Assembly: GCF_002812725.1 (NCBI RefSeq)
Contig: NZ_NMUN01000007.1
Coordinates: forward strand, 117,093-181,092
Direction of reading: 5' to 3'
Length of the DNA: 64,000 bases
Source: Microbacterium sp. BR1
GTDB taxonomy: Bacteria; Actinomycetota; Actinomycetes; Actinomycetales; Microbacteriaceae
Shown here: piece after piece, positions 8,573 through 19,092 of the stretch
Layout: every line of letters starts with the position of its first letter
Numbering within the stretch: position 1 is the first letter of the stretch
Program-made: the position numbers and the translations under genes
The notes under the pieces: model-generated
Database searches by the model: none
The model's input: only the letters and a program-made list of their open reading frames with translations
What the model was told of the DNA's origin: nothing

Positions 8573-9487
8573 TCACTTGAGTCCCGTGGAGGCGATGCCC
8601 TGGATGAAGTAGCGCTGCAGGAAGACGAACAGCAGGATGATCGGCGTGATCACGAGGACGGAGCCGGCGAGCAGCAGACCGTAGTCGGTCGCGTTCTGCC
8701 CGGTCGAGTAGAGCGAGAGCGCCACGGGCAGGGTGTACATGTCCTCGGTCTGGGCCGACACGAGTGGCCAGAGGAAGTTGTTCCACGAGGCCAGGAAGGT
8801 CAGGATGCCGAGGGTCGCCAGGGGCGGCCCGCACAGGGGCATCACGATCCGGGCGAAGATCCGCAACTCGCCCGCGCCGTCGATGCGGGCGGCCTCCAGC
8901 AGCGAGTCGGGGATGCCGAGCGTGAACTGCCGCATCAGGAACACGCCCAGCGGGGTCGTGATGAAGGGCAGGACGAGCGCGGCGTAGCTGTTGACCAGGC
9001 CGAGTGAGGACACCATGACGAACAGGGGCACGAAGGTGACGACCCCCGGAACCATGAGCGTCAACATCACCACGAGGAACAACGCGCGCTTGCCGGGGAA
9101 GTCCATCTTCGCCAGGGCGTAGCCGACCATGGAGCAGAACAGCAGGTTGCCGGCAACGGTCAGCACGGCGACGAGGAGGCTGTTGCCGAAGAACTGCCCG
9201 AAGCCCAGTTCGCCGAACCACGCGGCGAAGTTGTCCCACGTGAACTCCTGCGGCCACCACGTGGGCGGGCGCTGCAGGATCTCGCGCTGCGTCTTGACCG
9301 AGCCCAGCAGCATCCAGGCGAACGGGGTCAGCCAGACGACCAGGCCGACGGCGAGCACGGTGTAGGTCAGGGCACGGCCCGTCATCCGACGCGGGGCACG
9401 CGGTGTGCGACGGGGCCCGGTGGCCGGCACGACGGGTGGGGGTGCGGGAGTTGATGCGGATGCGGGCCCGGGTGCGGTCAGAGTCAT
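8573..9487 (-). CDS. Sugar ABC transporter permease, MalG type
   Basis: The 304-residue inner-membrane permease has six predicted membrane helices after a proline/alanine-rich N-terminal tail of about 35 residues. The coupling motif EAARIDGAGELRIFARIVMP, which contacts the ATPase, is characteristic of the MalG branch of CUT1 permeases. It is the third gene of the operon. No ATPase is encoded here, as is common in actinobacteria where a shared MsiK-like ATPase energises several CUT1 importers. Confidence 0.92.
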   Translation of the reverse strand: MTLTAPGPASASTPAPPPVVPATGPRRTPRAPRRMTGRALTYTVLAVGLVVWLTPFAWMLLGSVKTQREILQRPPTWWPQEFTWDNFAAWFGELGFGQFFGNSLLVAVLTVAGNLLFCSMVGYALAKMDFPGKRALFLVVMLTLMVPGVVTFVPLFVMVSSLGLVNSYAALVLPFITTPLGVFLMRQFTLGIPDSLLEAARIDGAGELRIFARIVMPLCGPPLATLGILTFLASWNNFLWPLVSAQTEDMYTLPVALSLYSTGQNATDYGLLLAGSVLVITPIILLFVFLQRYFIQGIASTGLK

Positions 9488-9498
9488 GTCGACTCCTC

Positions 9499-10440
9499 TC
9501 AGTCTCGCGAGCGCAGCAGTCGGAACTGCAGCAGGCTCAACAGCGCGATGGCCAGGAACAGGATGTAGCTGGCCGCGGAGGCGGTGCCGTACTGTCCGAA
9601 GCCGAACTGCTTGAAGGTGTAGTAGGCCACCGAGATGGTGGAGTTCAGAGGGCCGCCCTGCGTCATCACGAACGCCTCTTCGAAGAACTGCAGGAAGCCG
9701 ACCGAGATGAGCACGGCCCCGAGCAGCAGTGTGGGACGCAGCAGGGGCAGCGTGATCGAGGTCAGGCGCCGCCGTGCCGAGGCGCCGTCCATGAGCGCGG
9801 CCTCTTTGACGTCGACGGGAATGGCCTGCAGCCCCGCCAGGAAGATCACCATGAGCGTCCCGACGTTCCGCCACACCGCCATGGCGATGAGTGAGGGAAG
9901 CGCCCAGGAGGTGTCGTTGAGCCAGTCGGGGCCCTGTATGCCGACGAGCGCGAGCGCCGCGTTGAGCAGACCGTCGGGCTGCAGGATGTATCGCCAGACG
10001 ACCGAGACGGCGACGATGCTCGTCACGACGGGGGCGTAGAAGCCCACCCGCAGAGCCGAGACGACGCGACCGTTCCCCGCGTTGAGAGCGAGCGCCAGGG
10101 CCAGAGCGAGCGCCATGGTCACGGGGATGCCGATGATCACGAATGTGCCGGTCACGGCCATCGACGTCAGGAACACCGGGTCGCCGAGCACGGCCGCGTA
10201 CTGCTCGAGCCCGACGAAGTTGACCGAGAAGGGCGAGCGGATGTCGGCGGCCCGGAAGTCCGTGAACGACATCGCGAACGACCCGACGATCGGCACGACC
10301 ATGAAGAGCGCGAAGACGATGACGAACGGCAGGGCGAAGCCCCATGCGATCCATCCGCGACGGCGTCGACGGTTCACGCCGCGGGCGGGGCGGGGACGCC
10401 CGAGCCGAAGCCCGGTCGTCCCCGCGAGCGCCTGGGCCAC
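9499..10440 (-). CDS. Sugar ABC transporter permease, MalF type
   Basis: The 313-residue membrane protein has an arginine-rich N-terminus (VNRRRRRGWIAWGFALPF), six predicted membrane spans and the EAA loop KEAALMDGASARRRLTSITL of CUT1 permeases. The GTG start lies three bases after the stop of the binding-protein gene, and the MalG-type partner follows 11 bp after its stop. The two permeases should form the heterodimeric channel that takes sugar from the lipoprotein encoded upstream. Confidence 0.92.
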   Translation of the reverse strand: MAQALAGTTGLRLGRPRPARGVNRRRRRGWIAWGFALPFVIVFALFMVVPIVGSFAMSFTDFRAADIRSPFSVNFVGLEQYAAVLGDPVFLTSMAVTGTFVIIGIPVTMALALALALALNAGNGRVVSALRVGFYAPVVTSIVAVSVVWRYILQPDGLLNAALALVGIQGPDWLNDTSWALPSLIAMAVWRNVGTLMVIFLAGLQAIPVDVKEAALMDGASARRRLTSITLPLLRPTLLLGAVLISVGFLQFFEEAFVMTQGGPLNSTISVAYYTFKQFGFGQYGTASAASYILFLAIALLSLLQFRLLRSRD

Positions 10441-10443
10441 GGC

Positions 10444-11706
10444 TCAGCCCAGACCGAGGGTGTCGGCAGTCGCCTGCAACTCCTTCAGCCCCTCGGCCGG
10501 AGTCTGCTGACCGAGCCGGATCTTCTCGAGCATGGCGTCACCCGCGGCCGCGACCTGCACCCACGTGGTGGTGGCGGGTACGGACTTGGCCGTCTCGAGC
10601 TGGGTGCCGAAGGCGGCGAGGGTGGGCTGCGACGAGAGCGCGTCGTCTTCCCAGGCCGCCTGGACGGCCGGGAGGTCGCCCGTGGCCTCGTACCAGGCCG
10701 TCTGCGTCTCGGGCTCGGTGAGCCACTGCGCGAGCTTCCAAGCGCTGACGGCGTTGTCGGAGTCGGCGAAGACCGCGAGGTTCGCGCCACCGCTGAACGA
10801 GGTCGAGGATTCCCGGGTCGGCAGGACCGCCGTCGTGAAGGTGTCGGCGAAGCCCTCTCCGCCGAGCTCTTCGAGCTGGCCGATGAGGAACGGCCCATCG
10901 ATGAGCATCGGGGTCGCTCCCGAGATGAAGTCGGCTTCCTGGGCACCCGCCGAACGATCCGCGGCGGGGTTGGCGATGCCGTCGGTGAAGTAGCTCTGGT
11001 AGTACTCGTACGCCTCGACGGCCTCGGGGCTGTCGAGGGTCCACTCCGAGCCGTTCTCGAGTTCGACCCCGTTGGACCACGGCATCCAGAGCGTTCCCTG
11101 GAACGAGTCGTTGCCGGCCGGGAAGCGGATGCCGTACTCGGCGCCCGCCTTGGACTGCATGTCGGCGGCGAACTGCTTCAGCTCGTCCCACGTCGTCGGG
11201 GCGCTGTCCCAGCCCGCTGCTGCGGCCAGGTCGGTGCGGTAGTAGAGCACCCGCGTGTCGACGTACCACGGCACTCCCGTGGCGCGATCGTCGATCTCGG
11301 TCGAGTCCAGGGCGCCCGGGAACATGCCGTCGGTCTCGAAGTCGGTGGGCACCGTCTGGAAGGCGTCGGCGAAGTCGGCCATCCACGTCGACCCCATCAT
11401 CGCGATGTCGGGCGTCGTGCCGCCCGCGATCGCCGTCTGGATCTTGCTGTAGGCGGCATCCCACGGAATCGCCGTCACCTCGACCGTCACACCGGGGTTG
11501 GCCTCTTCGAACTGCGCGACGAAGTCGGGCAGCGCCTCGCCCTCCGCGCCCATGGCCCACATCGTGATCGTTCCGGTCGCGCTCGCGTCACCGATCGTGG
11601 TGGCGCTGTCGGGCCCGCCGTCCGTCTCGGCCGCGCGACCGCATCCCGCGAGCGCGAGAGCCGCCGCCGTGATCAGGGCGACCGCGCCCCATCGAGTGTT
11701 CTTCAT
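10444..11706 (-). CDS. Sugar-binding lipoprotein of a CUT1 ABC importer
   Basis: The 420-residue protein has a lipoprotein signal peptide: a basic start (MKNTRWG), a hydrophobic core and the lipobox LALAGC around residue 23, so it should be anchored on the outer face of the membrane. The mature part is a family 1 extracellular solute-binding protein (ITMWAMGAEGEALPDFVAQF and TTPDIAMMGSTWMADF). It is first in the operon, with a strong GAGGAGG ribosome site before ATG. It captures the oligosaccharide that the permeases import; the ligand is not identifiable. Confidence 0.92.
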   Translation of the reverse strand: MKNTRWGAVALITAAALALAGCGRAAETDGGPDSATTIGDASATGTITMWAMGAEGEALPDFVAQFEEANPGVTVEVTAIPWDAAYSKIQTAIAGGTTPDIAMMGSTWMADFADAFQTVPTDFETDGMFPGALDSTEIDDRATGVPWYVDTRVLYYRTDLAAAAGWDSAPTTWDELKQFAADMQSKAGAEYGIRFPAGNDSFQGTLWMPWSNGVELENGSEWTLDSPEAVEAYEYYQSYFTDGIANPAADRSAGAQEADFISGATPMLIDGPFLIGQLEELGGEGFADTFTTAVLPTRESSTSFSGGANLAVFADSDNAVSAWKLAQWLTEPETQTAWYEATGDLPAVQAAWEDDALSSQPTLAAFGTQLETAKSVPATTTWVQVAAAGDAMLEKIRLGQQTPAEGLKELQATADTLGLG

Positions 11707-11750
11707 GTTGTTCCTCCTCGAACGCGCACCACGAACGGTACGGATGCTTC

Positions 11751-11762
11751 TTATGCGCTTAA
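11751..11762. promoter_or_regulatory. Candidate LacI-type operator upstream of the oligosaccharide operon
   Basis: TTATGCGCTTAA is a near-perfect dyad (TTA-x-GCGC-x-TAA) lying about 45 bp before the binding-protein start. Its centre and size suit LacI-family operators. It is the only such dyad in the 142-bp gap between this operon and ramB, and the LacI gene ending the operon is the natural ligand. Binding is inferred. Confidence 0.45.
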
Positions 11763-11848
11763 ACAATGTTCGCAAGAATAACCCCGTGCCGCGTCTGGCG
11801 CAACACGTGCAGCCCGCATCCGTCCTGAGCGTCGACCGCCCGAACGAC

Positions 11849-13327
11849 TCAGCGAGGGGCGTGCGCGTCGAGGAACTCGTAGACGTCGGTCGTGTCGACG
11901 CCGGGGAACGACCCGGTCGGCAGCGTCGCGAGCAGCGTGCGGGGCGTCCGCACGTTCGGCCAGGCCTGATCGCGCCACACGTCCTCGAGGTCGGCGGGCG
12001 CACGGCGGCAGCACACCTCCACCGAGTGCTTCGAAACGCCACGGTTCGGGGTGTCGCGACCGATGAACCACTTCGTGTCGTCGAAGCGCACCCCGACGCT
12101 CACGGAGTGGGCGCCCTCGCTGGATGCCTCGACCCGGGCCGTGCACCAGTAGGTGCCGTTGCCCGTGTCGGTGTACTGGTAGTACGGGTTGAAGCGGTCG
12201 TCGACGTCGAAGACGACGCGGCTGGTCCAGCGCCGGCAGCACATCTGGCCCTCGATCGATCCGAGGCGGTCGGTCGGGAAGTTCACGTCATCGTTTTCGT
12301 AGGCCTTCGTGATCGTGCCCGACTCGTGCACCTTCAAGAAGTGCACCGGGATGTCGAGGTGCCGGGTCGCCAGGTTCGTGAACCGGTGCGCCGCGGTCTC
12401 GTACGACACCGAGTAGGCGTCACGCAGATCCTCGATCGAGATGGCGCGCCGCTCCTTCGCCTCCCGCAGGAACGGCACGGCGTGCGCCTCGGGGATGAGC
12501 AGAGCCCCGGTGAGATAGTTCGTCTCGACGCGCTGGCGCAGGAACTCCGCATAGCTCGTCGGCTCGGCGTGCCCCAGGATGCGACTCGACAGCGCCTGCA
12601 GCACCGCGGTGCGCGGGTCGCCCTTCGCCGAGATCCGGCTCGAGAGGTAGAGACGGCCGTTCTTGAGGTCGGCGACGCTCCGGGTCGTCTGCGGCAGGTC
12701 CGGCACGTAGTGGATCGTGAAGCCCAGGTGGGCCGCGATGTCGGACGCGGATCGCTGGGTGAGCGGTCCACCCGGATGCCGTACCGCCTCCAGAATGCGC
12801 ACCGCGTGCGCCTCGAGCTCCGGGAAATGGTTGTGCTGCCGCCGCATCAGGTGGCGCAGCTCGACGTTGGCACGCCGGGCCTCTTCGGGCGTCGCCGCAC
12901 GTTCGTCGCGGAGTCTCTCGATCTCGCCCTGCAGCGCGAGCATGGTGCGCAGTGCCTCGGTGGGCATCGTCTTGCCGATCCGGAACGGCTCGATTCCGAG
13001 CGCGCGGAACGTCTGTCCCGACATCGCTCGTTCCAGTGAGATCTCGAGCGTCGACCGCTCGTCCAGCGGCTCGGACTCGAGCAGCGCGTCGAGGCTCGTG
13101 CCGAGTGCGCGGGCGATCGAGCGCAGCAGGCTGAGCTTCGCCTCCCGCTTGCCCGTCTCGATCATCGACAGCTGGCTCGGCACGCGATCGACCGCCGCGG
13201 CGAGCTCCTCGAGCGTCATGCCGCGCGCGGTGCGCAGTTGCCGGATGCGTCGGCCGATCGTGAGGGGATCCACCTCTTCATCCTCGTCGGGCTCGAGGCC
13301 TGCTACCGGGCGCGTGACGCTACTCAT
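11849..13327 (-). CDS. ramB: RamB-type regulator of acetate metabolism, XRE family with IrrE-like domain
   Basis: The 492-residue protein starts with an XRE helix-turn-helix (RRIRQLRTARGMTLEELAAA, then VPSQLSMIETGKREAKLSL, about residues 28-80). An ImmA/IrrE-type central domain follows with LSSRILGHAEPTSYAEF and RQRVETNYLTGALLIPE, and then the cysteine-containing C-terminal domain of short-chain fatty acyl regulators (MCCRRWTSRVVFD and VEVCCRRAPADLEDVW). This is the architecture of corynebacterial and mycobacterial RamB, which represses aceA and aceB according to carbon source. It is divergent from malate synthase and isocitrate lyase here, exactly its known targets. Confidence 0.92.
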   Translation of the reverse strand: MSSVTRPVAGLEPDEDEEVDPLTIGRRIRQLRTARGMTLEELAAAVDRVPSQLSMIETGKREAKLSLLRSIARALGTSLDALLESEPLDERSTLEISLERAMSGQTFRALGIEPFRIGKTMPTEALRTMLALQGEIERLRDERAATPEEARRANVELRHLMRRQHNHFPELEAHAVRILEAVRHPGGPLTQRSASDIAAHLGFTIHYVPDLPQTTRSVADLKNGRLYLSSRISAKGDPRTAVLQALSSRILGHAEPTSYAEFLRQRVETNYLTGALLIPEAHAVPFLREAKERRAISIEDLRDAYSVSYETAAHRFTNLATRHLDIPVHFLKVHESGTITKAYENDDVNFPTDRLGSIEGQMCCRRWTSRVVFDVDDRFNPYYQYTDTGNGTYWCTARVEASSEGAHSVSVGVRFDDTKWFIGRDTPNRGVSKHSVEVCCRRAPADLEDVWRDQAWPNVRTPRTLLATLPTGSFPGVDTTDVYEFLDAHAPR

Positions 13328-13343
13328 ACCCCGATTCTGTCAC

Positions 13344-13399
13344 GAAAGCAGAATTTTCAGAAAAATTCACGCCTGGATCGGTGATGTCCATCTGCTTTC
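13344..13399. promoter_or_regulatory. Inverted repeat between ramB and aceB, candidate RamB sites
   Basis: GAAAGCAGA at 13344-13352 and its exact reverse complement TCTGCTTTC at 13391-13399 flank 38 bp of AT-richer sequence in the divergent ramB/aceB gap. Each arm sits near one of the two start codons, as expected for a regulator acting on both genes. The spacing is about 4.5 helical turns between centres. The known RamB sites in Corynebacterium are A/T-rich with a GC-containing core, and this candidate is only loosely similar. Confidence 0.45.
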
Positions 13400-13454
13400 T
13401 TCACCCAAAGTGGAGGCAAGCCCACCGAGGCGCCGATCACGAAGGACACAGATC

Positions 13455-15098
<1,644 letters not shown>

Positions 15099-15146
15099 TC
15101 GAGCGCTCGACCCCCACTATCCACCCCACATGCCTAAGGAATGGAC

Positions 15147-16742
15147 ATGACCCACTACTCAGACGACATCGAAGCCGTCGACGCCCTCAAGAAGCAGAAC
15201 GGACCGAGTTGGGATGCCATCAACCCGGAGCACGTCGCCCGCATGCGCGCGCAGAACCGCTTCAGGACCGGGCTCGAAATCGCCCAGTACACGGCCGACA
15301 TCATGCGGCACGACATGGCGGAGTACGACGGCGACTCATCGTCGTACACGCAGTCCCTGGGCGTCTGGCACGGCTTCATCGGACAGCAGAAGCTCATCTC
15401 GATCAAGAAGCACTTCAAGACCACGAAGAAGCGCTACCTCTACCTGTCGGGGTGGATGGTCGCCGCGATGCGCTCGGAGTTCGGTCCGCTACCCGACCAG
15501 TCCATGCACGAGAAGACCTCGGTGCCTGCCCTCATCGAAGAGCTCTACACCTTTCTTCGGCAGGCCGATGCGCGCGAACTCGACCTTCTGTTCACGAAGC
15601 TCGACGCCGCCCGCGCCGCAGGAGATGAGACGGCCGAGGAATTCATCCGTTCCCAGATCGACACCTACGAGACGCACGTGGTGCCGATCATCGCCGACAT
15701 CGATGCCGGCTTCGGCAACCCCGAGGCGACGTACCTGCTCGCGAAGAAGATGATCGAGGCGGGCGCGTGCGCCATCCAGATCGAGAACCAGGTGTCGGAT
15801 GAGAAGCAGTGCGGCCACCAGGACGGCAAGGTCACCGTGCCGCACGACGACTTCATCGCCAAGCTCCACGCCGTCCGGTACGCGTTCCTCGAACTCGGGA
15901 TCGACAACGGCATCATCGTCGCGCGCACGGACTCGCTCGGCGCAGGCCTCACCCAGAAGCTCGCCGTCTCGCAGACGCCGGGCGATCTCGGCGACCAGTA
16001 CAACGCCTTCCTCGACGTCGAAGAGATACCCGCGTCCGAGCTGGACGACGGCGACGTCGTCATCCGTCGGGGCGGCAAGCTGCTGCGCCCGCGGCGGCTC
16101 GCGAGCAACCTCTACCAGTTCCGCCCCGGCACGGGCGAGGCCCGATGCGTGCTCGACTGCATCACCTCGCTGCAGAACGGCGCCGACCTTCTGTGGATCG
16201 AGACCGAGAAGCCCCATGTCGAGCAGATCGCGGGCATGGTGGACGAGATCCGCAAGGCGATCCCGAACGCGAAGCTCGTCTACAACAACAGTCCGTCCTT
16301 CAACTGGACGCTCAAGTTCCGTCAACAGGCGTACGACCTCTTGGTCGAGCAGGGTGCCGACGTGTCGGCCTACGACCGCGGCGATCTGATGAGCGTCGCC
16401 TACGACGATACGGAGCTGGCGCGCCTCGCCGACGAGAAGATCCGGACGTTCCAGAAGGATGGATCTGCCCGCGCGGGAATCTTCCATCACCTCATCACCC
16501 TGCCGACCTATCACACGGCCGCGCTGTCGACGGATGATCTCGCCAAGGGCTACTTCGGCGACGAGGGGATGCTCGCCTACGTCACGGGCGTGCAGCGCCG
16601 CGAGATCCGCGAGGGCATCGCGACCGTGAAGCACCAGAACATGGCCGGCAGCGACATCGGCGACAACCACAAGGAGTATTTCGCGGGCGACGCCGCGCTC
16701 AAGGCGGGCGGCAAGGACAACACGATGAGCCAGTTCGGCTGA
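15147..16742 (+). CDS. aceA: Isocitrate lyase
   Basis: This enzyme splits isocitrate into succinate and glyoxylate, which the neighbouring malate synthase uses. The catalytic loop reads EKQCGHQDGKVTVPH, the longer-isoform version seen in Pseudomonas-type lyases rather than the KKCGH of the short form. Other landmarks are IADIDAGFGNPEATYLLAK and NNSPSFNWTLKF. I chose the ATG at 15147 because AAGGA (15136-15140) is six bases upstream. The ATG at 15141 leaves no spacing. This gives 531 residues, the usual size of that isoform. Confidence 0.95.
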   Translation: MTHYSDDIEAVDALKKQNGPSWDAINPEHVARMRAQNRFRTGLEIAQYTADIMRHDMAEYDGDSSSYTQSLGVWHGFIGQQKLISIKKHFKTTKKRYLYLSGWMVAAMRSEFGPLPDQSMHEKTSVPALIEELYTFLRQADARELDLLFTKLDAARAAGDETAEEFIRSQIDTYETHVVPIIADIDAGFGNPEATYLLAKKMIEAGACAIQIENQVSDEKQCGHQDGKVTVPHDDFIAKLHAVRYAFLELGIDNGIIVARTDSLGAGLTQKLAVSQTPGDLGDQYNAFLDVEEIPASELDDGDVVIRRGGKLLRPRRLASNLYQFRPGTGEARCVLDCITSLQNGADLLWIETEKPHVEQIAGMVDEIRKAIPNAKLVYNNSPSFNWTLKFRQQAYDLLVEQGADVSAYDRGDLMSVAYDDTELARLADEKIRTFQKDGSARAGIFHHLITLPTYHTAALSTDDLAKGYFGDEGMLAYVTGVQRREIREGIATVKHQNMAGSDIGDNHKEYFAGDAALKAGGKDNTMSQFG

Positions 16743-16800
16743 ACCAGCGGCGTTCAGACGAACGGATGCGCGCCCGGAGAGGTCCGCTACAGTGAGCTTC

Positions 16801-17988
16801 GTGGCACGGTATCAGGCCTCTCCGGGATCGCAGACATCCCTGCGCGAGGCGAACCGTGCCCGCGTGATCGACGGCCTGAAGCGCTACGGACGCCTGACGC
16901 AGATCGAACTTGCGGGCATCACGGGCCTCTCGCCCGCGACGGTGTCGAACATCGTCAAGGAATTGACGGCCGCCGGGATCCTGAACACGTCGATCACCTC
17001 ACGCAGCGGCAGGCGCGCGACGCTCGTCTCGCTCGCCCGGCGCCTCGGGATCGTCGCGGGGGTGCACTTCTCGTCGCGCCACCTGCACATCGCCATCGCC
17101 GACGCGACCCGCACGATCGTCAGCCAGTCGACGCTTCCGCTTCCCGTCGATCACCGTCACGACGCCGAGCTCGATCGCCTCGCCCTCCTGCTCAGCGACA
17201 TGATGGACTCGATCGGCGGATCGCTCTCCGACATCCTGGCCATCGGCCTGGCGTTGCCCGCCCCCATCGACCCGCGCACGGGGCGGGTGTCGGCACCCGG
17301 CCTGTTGCGCGGGTGGGAGGGCGTGGACGTCGCGGCGAGCCTCGCCGCCCGCACCGGGCGCGAGGTGTTCATCGACAGCGAGGCGAATCTCGGCGGCCTC
17401 GCGGAGGCGCGCGAGGGCGCGACCCGCACGTCCGCCTCATCCGTCTACATCCGCGTCGGTCAGACGATCAGCGCGGGACTCGTCGTCGGCGGCGATCTCT
17501 TCCACGGCGTGAACGGCAAGGCGGGACAGATCGGCCACATCACGCTCGACGAGAACGGTCCGGTCTGCCGCTGCTCGAACCGCGGATGCCTCGAGACCTA
17601 CGCGGGGGGTCCCGCCCTGCTGAGTCTCTTCGCCCCGGACGGGGCCTTCCGGCGCCTCAGCGACCTCGTCCAGGCGGCGGATCTCGGCGACGGGCGAGCG
17701 CGCCGCGTCATCGCGGACGCCGGAAAGCACCTCGGGATCGCGGCAGCGAGCCTGACGAACCTGTTCGACCCCGAGGCGATCGTCGTCGGGGGCGAACTGT
17801 CTCGCGCCGGCGAGATCCTGCTCGCGCCCATGCGGCACGCGCTCGAGCGCGCCGCGCTGTCGGCGTCCGGCGAGCTCCCCGAGATCATGGAGTGCAGTTT
17901 CGGCGAGTGGACCGAGACGCGCGGCGCGATCGCCCTGGCCCTCGACCACGTGGTCGTCGATTCGGAGTCCGTCGCTCTCCCCGCGTGA
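16801..17988 (+). CDS. ROK-family transcriptional regulator (XylR type)
   Basis: The 395-residue protein has a winged helix-turn-helix (RLTQIELAGITGLSPATVSN) followed by a ROK sugar-kinase-like domain with the zinc motif CRCSNRGCLETYAGG and GHITLDENG. ROK repressors of this shape control sugar operons. It lies directly ahead of two pentose-type ABC transporters in the same direction. A TACAGT box (16788-16793) is seven bases before GTG 16801, so I place the start there with a leaderless message. A GTG at 16792 would lie inside that box. Confidence 0.9.
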   Translation: MARYQASPGSQTSLREANRARVIDGLKRYGRLTQIELAGITGLSPATVSNIVKELTAAGILNTSITSRSGRRATLVSLARRLGIVAGVHFSSRHLHIAIADATRTIVSQSTLPLPVDHRHDAELDRLALLLSDMMDSIGGSLSDILAIGLALPAPIDPRTGRVSAPGLLRGWEGVDVAASLAARTGREVFIDSEANLGGLAEAREGATRTSASSVYIRVGQTISAGLVVGGDLFHGVNGKAGQIGHITLDENGPVCRCSNRGCLETYAGGPALLSLFAPDGAFRRLSDLVQAADLGDGRARRVIADAGKHLGIAAASLTNLFDPEAIVVGGELSRAGEILLAPMRHALERAALSASGELPEIMECSFGEWTETRGAIALALDHVVVDSESVALPA

Positions 17989-18009
17989 GCGCGAGCTTAG
18001 ACTCGTCGC

Positions 18010-19092
18010 GTGTCGATGGTGATTCGCTGTGCCCCGTTCGTGCGTGCTCGCGCGAGCGTGGCAGCGGCGATCGCGATGATGCTGCTCGCGGCGGCGATGC
18101 TGAGCGGGTGCACGGGTGCCGGGGCGGGGGGCGGCAAGATCGGGCTGCTGCTGCCCGACGCGAAGACGGCGCGCTACGAGACCTTCGACCGCCCCTATTT
18201 CGAAGAACGGGTGGCGGAACTCGGCGGCTACGAGGTGCTCTACGCCAACGCGGATCAGGACATGAGCAAGCAACAGGAACAGGCCGAGTCCCTGCTTGCC
18301 GCGGGGGTCTCGGTGCTCGTGCTCGACCCCGTGGATGCCGAGGCCGCCGTCAGCATCGTCAACGCCGCATCCGGGCTCGGTGTGCCGGTCGTCTCGTACG
18401 ATCGCCTGATCGCCGGCGGAGACCTGGCCTACTACGTGTCGTTCGACAACGCCCTGGTGGGCGTTCTGCAGGCGCAGGCGCTGGTCAACGCCCTTGCGAC
18501 GGGCGGCGGCGGCGGGATCCTGATGGTCAACGGATCGCCCACGGACAGCAACGCGCCCCAGTTCGAAGAGGGTGCGCTCAGCGTCATCGACTCCAGTCAC
18601 CTGCACGTTCTGGCCGCGTACGACACCCCGGATTGGAGTCCCGACAAGGCGCAGGAGTGGGTCGCGGGGCAGATCGCCCGCTTCGGGGCCGAGATCGAAG
18701 GCATCTACGCGGCGAACGACGGCACGGCCAGCGGCGCCATCTCTGCCGTGCGCAGCGCCAACCTCGACCCGCCCCCGCTCGTGACGGGTCAGGATGCCGA
18801 GCTCACCGCCGTCCAGCGGATCATCTCGGGCGACCAGTTCATGACGGTCTTCAAGGACATTCGTCCGCAGGCACGCAAGGCCGCTGAGGTCGCCGTCGCC
18901 CTTGCCCGGGGCGAGGAGGTCACCTCGTCCGTCGAGATCGACGGTGTCCCCGCGACTCTTCTGCTCCCGGTCGCCGTGACCCGCGCGAACATCGCCGAGA
19001 CGATCGTCGCCGACGGCTTCTGGACGATCGATCAGATCTGCACGGAGGACTACGAACAGGCGTGTGTTGAGGCAGGATTGATCACTCCATGA
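18010..19092 (+). CDS. Sugar-binding lipoprotein 1 of a CUT2 (xylose-type) ABC importer
   Basis: The 360-residue protein has a lipoprotein signal ending LLAAAMLSGC and a periplasmic-binding type I fold. The opening IGLLLPDAKTARYETFDRPY, the hinge VPVVSYDRLIAGGDLAYYVS and GIYAANDGTASGAISAVRS resemble xylose-binding XylF proteins. TAGACT six bases before the GTG start indicates a leaderless mRNA independent of the ROK gene 21 bp upstream. The stop overlaps the ATPase start. A paralogue is encoded 3.4 kb downstream. Confidence 0.88.
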   Translation: MSMVIRCAPFVRARASVAAAIAMMLLAAAMLSGCTGAGAGGGKIGLLLPDAKTARYETFDRPYFEERVAELGGYEVLYANADQDMSKQQEQAESLLAAGVSVLVLDPVDAEAAVSIVNAASGLGVPVVSYDRLIAGGDLAYYVSFDNALVGVLQAQALVNALATGGGGGILMVNGSPTDSNAPQFEEGALSVIDSSHLHVLAAYDTPDWSPDKAQEWVAGQIARFGAEIEGIYAANDGTASGAISAVRSANLDPPPLVTGQDAELTAVQRIISGDQFMTVFKDIRPQARKAAEVAVALARGEEVTSSVEIDGVPATLLLPVAVTRANIAETIVADGFWTIDQICTEDYEQACVEAGLITP

